This document shows positions 45,901 through 53,600 of a stretch of DNA of 64,000 bases, in pieces (position 1 is the stretch's first letter; each line of letters opens with the position of its first letter). Below the pieces are notes generated by a model. The model worked only from the letters and a program-made list of their open reading frames with translations. It was not told where the DNA came from and made no database searches. Source of the DNA: Saprolegnia diclina VS20 (Eukaryota; Oomycota; Saprolegniomycetes; Saprolegniales; Saprolegniaceae); the NCBI RefSeq assembly GCF_000281045.1, contig NW_008246124.1, positions 291,176 to 355,175 on the forward strand, given 5' to 3'. A program made the translations under genes and the position numbers.

Positions 45901-48900
45901 CCCGACACGGTGACCATCACCGTACCGGCCAATCTAACTGCGGCCTCGCCTTCCGACGTGTGGCCGCGGCTCGAAGTCCAAGACTTTTACGGGCAGCGGT
46001 CGCTCACCGAGAATAGCACCTACTGCTTTGTGACAGCGGTCAACGTCTCGGATAATCTTGTGACGTTCGACCCGGCGTACCGGGTCAACGCGGCCTCGGG
46101 CGTTGCGTGGTTTCCGGGGGCGACGGTCGTTGCCGACGCACGCAACGCCTCGTACCAGCTCCAAGCGTCCTGCGTCCTTCCGTCGTCGAGCACGGTCCTC
46201 TCGCGCCCCATCAGTATGATCGTTCTCCCGTGCCCCGCTGGCTACAGCCTGGCCGGCGACAAGTACGTCTCGTTGCCTGTCACAGCGATGTGATCTCGGC
46301 GTTTTGTCTCTAGGCGCTGCAACCGATGCAGCAACAACCAATACAGGTACCGATGACGACTTGACACGTGGTAGCGAAGCATGTAACTAGTCTCGACGGC
46401 GTCAACTGCTACGACTGTCCGACGGGGGCGAGCTGCACGCAGTACGTCGGGACACCCGTGACGACGAGCGCGCTCACGTACGGTGTCGCCGTGCCGCGGA
46501 CGCAGAGTGACTTTATGGCGTACCGGGCGCCAGCGACGACGCAGTCGGACTGCAACCCGTACAACTGGGAAGCCGCCGATCCGTGCCTGCCGTTTGCAGT
46601 AAGCGCGGCTGGCGGCGCGCTCACGTCGCGCATCACGATCGACGTCGCGTCGGTCATCAACGAGTGCATTCAGTACGGCAACGCCGCGCTCATGAGCAAG
46701 TACTGGCCGACCGACCGGCGGTTTGCGTGCCAGACCAACATGGCGTTCTATGCGTGCGACGTACGCGGCATTATCAATCTATCAAGGTATCATTTCTCGA
46801 TTGGTAGATCATTGGCGCGTGCCCCCAAGACATTTATATCGACACAATCACATACAACGCGTCGGCGATTCCTTGTGAAGCCGGGTACCAGGAGATCATG
46901 TGCTCCGTGTGCAGAGATGGCTATAAGCGTGCGACCAACGGGTCCTGTCAGCGTACGCTGATCCGATGTCGTTGAAAATGCATCAAAATCCGTAGCGTGC
47001 GCCGAGGTCAATGCACAGATTCGGCGCGAAGTGTCGTGGACCAACTTTGTCTTGCCGGTTCTGGCGCTGCTACTCTTATTGCTCATCGCCGTCTGGCTTC
47101 GCATCTCGCTCAAGGTAGCCTTCCACGTTGATGTCGGTGGGCGCCATACGAACATATATAGGACCGCACGGAGATCCCGCTCTTGGACAAGGCCCAGCAC
47201 GACCGCAAGCACAAGCTGTACACGCCGCCGGTCGCCGTGAAAAGCAAGCTGCAGCTGTGGGTCGAGGCAAAAATCGAAGCGTTCCGCGCCAAACAGGCCG
47301 AGAAAGCGGCCGAGAAGGCCAAGCACAACACCGCGATCCTCTTTGGCGTCGCGCCCGTGGACGTCATCGGCAGCATCTACTTCAGCCCCGAGAAGATCAA
47401 GATTATGATTGGGTTTTTCCAAATTTTTGGCAATCTCAAAAAAACGTATGGGATCAACTGGAACGCCAACGTTAACTGGGCCATGTCCACGTCGTCGTCC
47501 GTGAACCTCGTACGCACCTCTCCATTTCTTCCTGGCTACGACCGCACGCGTAGGACCTAATCTCGATCGCGGGCCTCGACTGCATCCTCGCGCGGACTTT
47601 CTATTTTGATTTTGTGTACAGTTCAGATACATTGTCCGTCAAGTCTCAACGTTGGTGTAGGCTCCAACTAAGCATCGTCGCGTTCCTCCTCGGCACGCTC
47701 TTCTACTGCTACATGCGCGGTATCAAGGACTACGAAGCCAAACTGTCATCGATTCCGCGCAACTGCATCCAGTGCGGGCACCCGGTCCACGACAAGTTCT
47801 CGCGCCAAGTGTACAAGGACATTCCAAAGTACATGGAGAAGCGCCACCGGATGAGCATCAAGGCCAAACAAAACATCCACCGACTCAAGTCGATCGTGCG
47901 CCCGCCCATGGACAAGCTCGCTTCCGACGAACGCCGGCTCAAGCGCGAGCTGGGCATGTCCCAAGTCAAGACCGACGTCCTCCCGATCTTCCCGGCCGTG
48001 CACATTACGCGGCCGTGCCCGACCGACGACGTCCTCTCTGGCGCGCTGCTCGACCGTACACTGCGCAGCAACCTCCGCGTGTGGCAGGCGCGCGTCAAGC
48101 TCCGCATGAACTACAACACGTACCGGTCCAAGTGTTTTCAGAAATTTTTGTGGTATTTTGAGAAAAATTCGGGGTTTAGGGTTCATACATCACTAGGCTG
48201 CTCCTCGTGCTGTACCCGATGGTGTCGCAAACGATCCTCAACGTCTTTAACTGCCAAGACGTCGGCGGCGTCTCGTACCTCGTGCTCGATCGGCGCCTGC
48301 AGTGCTACACGCTCACGTGGTCGCTCTACGCGACCATCGGCTTTGCGTGCGTCGGTGTCTGGGTCGTCGGCGTCCCAGTGCTCTTCTTCCTCGTCGTCTA
48401 CCGCGTCCGAACGACCAACGTCGAAGCGCGACTGGACATTCTCAAGCAGCCGCGGTACCGCGACTTGCGCGCCAAGTGGGCCAAGCGCATGCGCGCGTAC
48501 TTTGCCAACGAGCGGGGCATCCATGTGCGCGAAAACGAGTTTGCAGCCGTCGAGAACGGCTATCTCCGCGAGTACATGTACATGCTCAACCTCGTCGACG
48601 AGACCAACGTCCTCAAAGTGGGCTTCATCTACGCCAACTGTGCGTCGCTTCGATCCCCGCAATTTTTGTGTTTTTACTCTTTTTTGAGTAGACAAGCCGC
48701 GCTTTTGGTGGTTTGATGTGCTCGACCTCGTTCGGTCTCTGGCCAAATCGCTATCTTCTTCTCACACCTGGTGTAGGAAGCTGCTCTTGAGCGGCGTCGT
48801 CATGTTTCTCAAGAACAAACCCGTCGTCAAGTCGATCTTCAGCATGTCCATCAGGTACAAAGTGAAAGAAGTCGGGACACTGCGGGAATCGATGACGTCC

Positions 48901-49390
48901 GTCTAGCGTGGTCCTCATGGCCGGTCTCCTCTACTACCGCCCGTACAACGAGTGGACCGACAACATTGTCAACAGCATGACGCAGTTCCAGATCATTTTG
49001 ACGCTCTGGGTCGGCATCGTGCTGCTGCTCGTGGCGGAAACCGGCCTCGACCTCATCAACCAAGACCTCGTCGTCAACGTCATGCTCGGCGTGAACCTCT
49101 GCGGCGTCCTCTTCACCGGCTACATCATGTGCCAGCAAGCGATGACGCGCTCGCGTCAGGAGCTCGCGGTCGCCCGCGCCGAGCGCCAGCGGAAGATCTC
49201 GCACGCGGTCAAGGACCTCTGGCGCAAGGGCTTCAACCACGCTGTGTACGAGGCGCAGCAAGCCCGAAGCTACCCCGCGACGCTCTCGGTGGCGGCAATG
49301 CTGGAGGCTGTGCGACGCGCCATTGCGACCGCCAAGCACGACGCCGACGAGGTGACCGTGCACAGCATCATCGATGCGCCGCAACCGTAG
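18914..49390 (+). CDS. Giant multidomain surface protein, about 9,564 residues, 39 exons (FN3/Calx-beta/PAN/beta-helix/TRP-like membrane module)
   Basis: One continuous gene can be followed from ATG 18914 to TAG 49390. Thirty-eight introns of 42-57 nt join frames in correct phase every time, and the spliced length (28,695 nt) is a multiple of three with no internal stop. Order of modules: signal peptide, large N-terminal ectodomain (to about residue 1800), WSC-like domain with LamG-like insert, FN3 x9, Calx-beta x3 with two PAN pairs, FN3 x9, Calx-beta x2, FN3 x9, Calx-beta x2, FN3 x10, EGF, PMP-like beta-helix (about 7215-8570), Cys-rich stalk, polytopic membrane module (about 8886-9490), basic cytoplasmic tail. 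Related C-terminal membrane modules with beta-helix ectodomains occur in other protists (general recollection). Expected role is cell-surface adhesion or sensing coupled to a channel-like domain. The least certain junction is 24617-24663. Confidence 0.82.
18962..24616 (+). other. N-terminal ectodomain of the giant protein, no recognised family
   Basis: This part covers exons up to 24616, including one 3.9-kb exon (20327-24184). It is Ser/Thr/Val/Ala-rich, predicted beta-rich by composition, with many N-glycosylation sequons and scattered Cys. Residues encoded near 23280-24100 show regularly spaced Trp, Gly and LxxxxxxxVL stretches that may be a beta-propeller-like fold; this is only an impression. 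I assign no named domain. Confidence 0.5.
24664..25760 (+). other. WSC-like domain split by a LamG-like domain (giant protein residues about 1818-2155)
   Basis: The first half of a WSC-type lectin domain is visible (DVGCFQAAG ... TLGDCARLCAS). The second half (GGVCLCAPLPF, DGMCNASCMFRPSTSCGG, SVASVYEV) follows more than 200 residues later. Between them lies a laminin-G/concanavalin-like sandwich (WTVEMYLFLYA, LHEWFHLAFVYND, VRFFVNGVPA, PRLQIG). WSC and LamG families bind carbohydrate. Exons 24664-25152, 25197-25246 and the start of 25290-25873 encode it. Confidence 0.55.
25810..28910 (+). other. FN3 block A, nine modules
   Basis: Nine fibronectin-III-like modules start near 25810, 26150, 26480, 26905, 27170, 27510, 27980, 28310 and 28600. 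The common pattern is PxxP ... W.PP.DxGG.x..Y.V ... L.P.T.Y...V.AVN. Introns are frequent here (25874, 26509, 26596, 27270, 27934, 28063), unlike the later FN3 blocks. Confidence 0.75.
28917..30825 (+). other. Three Calx-beta domains, the first two each interrupted by a PAN-PAN pair
   Basis: Calx-beta 1 begins GVLAWNAS and reaches VTLRITNDVNN. It is then interrupted by two PAN/apple modules (CSQVYPDTDLVGND ... CYLKSF; CRTFYPGVDFVDEF ... CYFKSEQ) and resumes at TFALAFEDGESAKTLYFAIP. Calx-beta 2 begins GTLQWANAG and is interrupted at the same loop by a second PAN pair (CSQQYPGTDFVDND ... CYLKSMG; CVHEIADVDSEGSD ... CWPKSH), resuming at VALSFPASSNASALTL. Calx-beta 3 (GHFAFANAQL ... ATLTFADGVTSATA) is uninterrupted. 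Both insertions follow a CDPSTxxC motif. PAN domains bind carbohydrate or protein; Calx-beta domains often bind calcium or act as rigid spacers. Confidence 0.7.
30838..33480 (+). other. FN3 block B, nine modules
   Basis: Modules start near 30838, 31117, 31410, 31740, 32045, 32320, 32602, 32910 and 33190, about 270-300 nt apart. Core strands such as LYVAWTPPVFKGGVD, ALSWNPPGDTGGI and ALTLSWTPPADNGGV are typical. One intron (31642-31686) falls between modules. Confidence 0.8.
33484..34180 (+). other. Calx-beta pair
   Basis: The first domain has the full Calx-beta signature VAGRDYMAASGNATF followed by DASNASITIKL and ends at the acidic loop INDDGDGG. The second starts GMVAFQQPSQTVV and ends before the next FN3. 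Both separate FN3 blocks B and C. Confidence 0.75.
34190..36850 (+). other. FN3 block C, nine modules
   Basis: Modules start near 34190, 34480, 34770, 35110, 35450, 35730, 36000, 36290 and 36565. Strand B/C motifs include VTWAPPLDAGGLPILGY, LRWAPPLDSGGTPITGY and LTWLSPLDSGGASIVGY. One intron (35011-35063) lies in this block. Confidence 0.8.
36870..37550 (+). other. Calx-beta pair
   Basis: The first, more diverged domain runs from WAITTMSVLSSVGTFSLPLV to the acidic SGDGDKNGVDP loop. The second starts GVFSFASATQLVREDAG and has ISDGTSLAG-like and QRIAFADGATTASLSV segments ending FNDW. They separate FN3 blocks C and D. Confidence 0.65.
37555..41248 (+). other. FN3 block D, about ten modules
   Basis: Modules start near 37560, 37860, 38240, 38828, 39205, 39500, 39780, 40130, 40425 and 40800. 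Motifs include LRWLPPLDTGGVSITGY and LSWLPPVDTGGFAITGY. Seven introns (38004 to 40812) fall here, three of them at the same place in the module. The last module is degenerate and leads into the EGF segment. Confidence 0.75.
41490..45900 (+). other. EGF-like module and PMP-like right-handed beta-helix
   Basis: An EGF-like unit (CAGNGLCAGASGNCVCSIGF, then TGEDC) precedes a region of about 1,350 residues built from short repeats with GGG(I/V/L)Y or GGA(I/V/F) turns and FxxNxA-type ladders, for example GGGIYAIQSTLRITDALIYG and GGGLYLSS. The start (SIQQALRLF ... LLLYPGTYTSQSN) is the usual cap of a pectate-lyase-like helix. The repeats resemble chlamydial polymorphic membrane protein (PMP) repeats, which also occur in protist surface proteins. 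Two in-frame introns (44831-44887 and 45074-45118) interrupt the array; removing them restores regular repeats. Confidence 0.75.
46220..49390 (+). other. Cys-rich stalk, TRP-like polytopic membrane module and cytoplasmic tail
   Basis: A Cys-rich GCC2/GCC3-like stretch (CPAGYSLAGDKRCNRCSNNQ, then YDCPTGASC) continues with a second one (CSVCRDGYKRATNGSCQPCA) next to the first TM helix (VLPVLALLLLLLIAVWL). Further hydrophobic helices are LQLSIVAFLLGTLFYCYM, FLLLVLYPMVSQTIL, a pair around GVWVVGVPVLFFLVVY, KLLLSGVVMFL, SVVLMAGLLYY, QIILTLWVGIVLLLVAE and MLGVNLCGVLFTGYI. The order YPMVSQTIL, then ...VPVLFFLVVYRVR, then WWFDVLDLVRKLLLSGV, then YRPYNEWTDN is the pattern of the TRP-like C-terminal module found on giant protist surface proteins (recollection). 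The tail is basic and helical (SRQELAVARAERQRK). Confidence 0.7.
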
Positions 49391-49455
49391 CCAGCTGTCC
49401 CCTTCTTGATGGAGTCGCAGATTCATAAACCTTTGTGTCGACTTTACGCCGCTTG

Positions 49456-50214
49456 TTACTTAAGCAGTCGGCGCCGGTTGCGCCCACGGATCAACGGGTG
49501 GCGCTTGTAGTACTTGCGGTGGGCCTCGCGGAGGTGGTGCGGCCGGATCGGGCCGTCGTCGCCGGCATGCGCCATGATCTTGCGCGCTACGATGAGCTCA
49601 TGATGGACATGATGGTGGATCGCGCATATTACCTTCGGCAATGAGCTCGCCGAGAAACATCTTGGCCAGCCCTAGACGACGACGAAGAAGGATGATGATG
49701 AAATGGGGCCACGGAGACGGGTACCTGACATGACGATGGACATGGCGTTGTGGACCGGCGGGACGCGGCGCTCGCCCACGCAGGCCTCTTCGATGACCTG
49801 CGTCATGCACTAGCGTTCTTGCCATGAGGAGCCAGCAGGAGAGTCGCGTCAACGTACCCGCTTGATGACGTTCTTGTCAAAGTGGGACCGGCGGAATTGC
49901 TCGTGGCGGCGCACGTCGGCCTCGGGCATGGCCTGGATGAACCGCAGCATGTCCACGGGCCCAGCCTCGGCGCCCATGTCCTCGTCTTCGTCGTCTGCCG
50001 CATCGTCGTCGGCAGTGTCGTACGTCTCGTCCTCCGCGGTCTCGCCACCAGCGTCGACGGCCTCTGGCGTCTCAACGCTGGCCTCGTCCTCGCTGTTCTC
50101 GTTGGACTTGGCGTCGTCGCCGTTGTCCTCGTCGCCCGTCTCGGCGCTGGACTTGGCGTCATCTTCGTCTTCCTCCTCATCCTCGTCGCGCAGGAGCTCG
50201 TCCAGGTCGTCCAT
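49456..50214 (-). CDS. TAF11: TFIID subunit TAF11 (TAFII28-like histone fold)
   Basis: Exons 50214-49858, 49809-49725, 49671-49633 and 49586-49456 encode 203 residues; introns are 48, 53 and 46 nt. The N-terminal half is very acidic (DEDEEEDEDD and similar). The histone-fold half has RRHEQFRRSHFDKNVIKR, then MTQVIEEACV, NAMSIVMSGLAKMFLGEL, IAEARKIMAHAG and GPIRPHHLREAHRKYYK. This matches TAF11 of other eukaryotes (RYExYRRSxFPKxxIKR ... PLQPKHMREAVRR). TAF11 pairs with TAF13 in TFIID and supports RNA polymerase II initiation. The start at 50214 (MDDLDELLRDE) is preferred; another in-frame ATG lies upstream. The 3' end converges on the giant gene with 65 bp between stop codons. One exon is only 39 nt. 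Confidence 0.93.
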
Positions 50215-50648
50215 CGTCTTGCCCACGCAATGCAATTTGCAATATGCAGATATGCACACCATTTTCGGTATAAATCTCCGTAGCAATTTGGTGATGTAAT
50301 GTTTTCAAATAGTGTGAAGTCTGTTCAACCGAGTCGCTGCGACAGCAACCATCGTTCGACAGCTCCGCTATTGCCGCACCAAGTCGCTACACTAAAGATA
50401 TGTCCAGGCAAGCACGATCCTGTCCAGAACCAGTGCGTTCGTGATCCCTGCATGCCTGCATGCCACCCTCCGAACAGTATTTCTCGAAATATAGCTTTTA
50501 AATGGTGTGAATTGCGACAGGAGTTTCAATCTTGAATCGTCGCAAGGTTGACCAGCGCGGGCCTACTGCATGCTCCGTAGCTTGCATTGACTTCGCCGCC
50601 AAGATGAACTCCAAGAAGGTGCGTTCGATCATGGCGATGTAGCCATTC
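50215..50648. promoter_or_regulatory. Divergent promoter region of TAF11 and the dynein heavy chain, with three ACACYATTT elements
   Basis: The 434-bp gap separates two divergent genes. Copies of the element are at 50254-50264 (plus, gcacaccattt), 50307-50317 (minus orientation, aaatagtgtga) and 50500-50510 (minus orientation, aaatggtgtga). The middle part contains no convincing ORF. An ATG at 50603 (MNSKK) could start a short upstream exon if a 36-nt intron (50618-50653) is used. Confidence 0.4.
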
Positions 50649-53600
50649 ATGCAGCATGCACAGACGACGGCCAAGCCGCCCAAGAAGGACCGGCCCTCGC
50701 CGGCGTCGTCGATCGCAAGCGTGCTCGGGCAGCTCGACGCGTACGAGAAGAGCGTCTCGAACAAGAAGTCGGACTTGGCGCTGCCAGCTGTGGGCGCGGC
50801 GACACCGTCCTTGTCTCCGTCCAAGTCGCGCCAAAAGCTCATCAAGCAGATCCAGTCGAACGCGAGTCTCGACCGCGGGACGCCGCCACCCGGACCACCA
50901 CCGCCGCCCGAGAACGTCTCACTCGTCGAGTACCTCGAAGCCGTCGTGCCCGTCGAGAAGCTCATCGATAACAATGCGCTCACGCGACCGCAGCTACCGA
51001 TCGCTTGCTACGCCGACCTCGACGACGCTGGTGGCCGCGGCTATCTGACGACCGGGCCCAAGAAGGCGGTCGCGCTGGCCATCGACGCGCGCACGGGCGC
51101 CATTGGCCACTGGTCGGCCTGCACCGTCATCGCTTACGACGCCAGCGCGAATCTCTTTGTCGTCTCGTGGCTCGCCGGCGCGCGCATCGGGGCGCCGCTC
51201 GTGCCCCGGGTGCTCCTCTGCTTTGAAGCCGAGCCGCGCGCCCTGTTCGTAGCACGGTTTACGACCGCCGTCGCCCGGCGCTCCGAGGCCGAGGCCCGCC
51301 TCCGCTACGAGCTGTACATCGAGTCCATGCCGCCGGACGTCGAGGCGCAGCTCGACGCGGACCGCGTCAACAGCATTCTGTCCTTCGCGCTCTCGTCGTC
51401 GCGGCTCTCAACGAACGCGCGCACGTCCAAGCTCTTAGAGGAAGTCAACGAAAGCTACATGCGCACGATGAATGCCATCTTGTTGGCCACCAACCTCCGC
51501 GACGTCGGGCGCGAATTCCCGATGCTACTGCTGCCGACACCAAAGGTCGCCGGCGACGTGCCGGCGTTTGGGACGGTCCAGTTGCCGTCGTACGACTTTG
51601 CCCAGCGACGGACCGACGCCAGCATCGACTCGTTTCTGAGCGCGCCCCCAGCGATTCGCGCGCTTCTCGACGTGCGCCATGCATGCAACATTATGGGCGG
51701 CCACTTGCTCCTCAAAACAGAACAGACAGGCGATGTCTCGGACGGCCGCGTCGTGCACCGGTCGGTCGTCCTCGCCGACTTTGTCGCAGCGCAGACGCTC
51801 GCAAATCAAAACGCGATGCGGTTTCTACGTGATAATTGGACGCGGAGTGCGGCCAAGTGCATCATGAGCCACATGGGCCCGCACTACAACCTCCTCGAGA
51901 GCCACCGCAGCGCGTACGAGACGTCGTCATTGCGCCGGATCCTGCGCCGCGTCAACCTTGTCGCCGAAGACAGTCTCCGGGACGTTGTCGCTGCTACGTT
52001 TCATGCGTATGCGGCCTTTGTGCACAACATGTGCGACAAGACCGTGGTCATTGCCGACACACACGACGTGCGCGTCGACACGAAGGGCAAGCCGACCTAC
52101 ATCGCGCTCTTCAAGGTCGACGTTGTCATCTCGGGCGACCCAAAGACGCTCAACGCCGCATCGGTCACCGAACGCGCCGCCGCGATCGCAGCGTGGGACA
52201 GCGACGACCCGTGTCCGCTCGAGCCAATAGCACCCGTCGTTGGCCACGATTTCGAGTACGCGACGCCGCCGCATGCGTTTGCTGACGCGGTCGTGTCACA
52301 GCTCGGTCTCGCGCTCGATCGCGTTCAAACGCTCGAGCTCATCGAGCGGATTGTCATGGACCGGCTTTTCTGGCCCAATCAAGACACGATTGGTTGCGTA
52401 AGCATGGACGAGCCGTGGGTCGTGACGCTAAGCGCGTCGATGCAGTCGGCGCTCACCGACGCGCTCGCGCCCCTGCACGCGTATTTGGAGCTCCTCGCCA
52501 AGCACATTCCGCTTCTAAACCTCAACGTACTCGAGTACCTAAGCAGTCTTCTCAAAGCACCAGAAGCCAAAGAAGACCCAAACGAAGTCGATGTGACGCC
52601 ACCGATCGAGATCAACGAGCTCCGGCGCGTGATCCAAAAGCACCGCGAAGCCGAGCGCTTGATCCTGGAAGCGCTGCCGGCGACGCCATTGAACCTCGGG
52701 CTCGTCGCCGTCGACGTCGGCCACGTCCGGCTCTTCTTGGCGAAAAAACACGCTGAGATTTACACGAAGTTGCTCGAGACCCAAGTGGCATTTTGCTACC
52801 GCCTCGCGACCAAATTGACTGCCAGTTTCGACGAGATCAACGCCAACTTGGCCGTGACGCCCAAGGACGTCGAGGGTCTGACTGCGCTCCAAGAGTACAT
52901 AGCCTCCGTCCCCGCGACGCTGCAGCCATTGCAAGACGACATTCGCGTCATGCTCCTCAACAACGACCTCGTCGACGACTTTGGTTTTCTAGTCTCGGAC
53001 GAGCACCTCCGGCTCAAGTGGAACGTGCTCGGGTGGCCGGGTCGCATCCACACGCAGAGCGCGCGCTTCAAGTGGGCTCTCGACGAGCGCAAGGCCAAGT
53101 TCGCCAAGCAAATGGAAGCGGAGCAAGAGCGGTTCGAGAAGACGCTATCGGCGCTGGTCGAAGAAGTCGACGCGTTTGCGCGCTACGACAACCTCGCGCA
53201 CGTCGAAGACATTGCGCACCACGCAATGGCGGTGCAAAAGAAGCTCGACCAAGCGTCGTCGGACGCTGCGATCTTCAACTCGCGCGAGGTGCTCTTTGGC
53301 AAGGACATGACTAGCTACGACGTGCTTGCGCTCGCGAAGAAGACGTTTGAGCCGTACAACCAGCTCTGGGGCACCGCGTACAACTGGCTTCAGTCGCGCA
53401 AACAGTGGACGCAAGGCAGCTTCTCGGACGTCAACGCCGAAGAAATCGAAAAGGCCGTCGAGACGTATGGCGGCACGATCGGTAAAGCCGCCAAGTTCTT
53501 CAGCTCGAGCGGCAACGAGGCGTGCGCGCGCATCGCCGAGACCATCAAGGAGCAGATCGGGGTGTTCAAGCCCTATGTGCCGCTGATTCTCGGCCTCCGC

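Larger units (their letters stand above)
19501..48906 (+). other. Intron set of the giant gene (38 introns)
   Basis: Introns: 19501-19553, 19844-19893, 20088-20132, 20281-20326, 24185-24238, 24617-24663, 25153-25196, 25247-25289, 25874-25924, 26509-26553, 26596-26642, 27270-27314, 27934-27977, 28063-28107, 31642-31686, 35011-35063, 38004-38048, 38127-38168, 38320-38362, 38620-38667, 38906-38952, 40662-40711, 40812-40857, 41205-41248, 42624-42667, 44831-44887, 45074-45118, 46263-46313, 46347-46390, 46761-46807, 46953-46995, 47115-47161, 47510-47553, 47616-47660, 48150-48196, 48640-48691, 48735-48776, 48855-48906. Twenty-six start GTAC and 37 end TAG. The smallest exons are 33 nt (46314-46346) and 42 nt (26554-26595). 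The 24617-24663 intron (GTGGGC...TAG) is the least secure, because another frame around 24560-24660 also looks protein-like. Confidence 0.75.

Noticed and set aside
18914-49390. Splitting the long region into several independent genes
   Set aside because: Every frame change coincides with a short GT...AG intron in correct phase, no internal start has promoter-like sequence before it, and the modules continue across junctions.
50603-50648. Extra first exon of the dynein gene (MNSKK)
   Set aside because: It would need a 36-nt intron, shorter than any other seen here (40-71 nt); kept only as an alternative.
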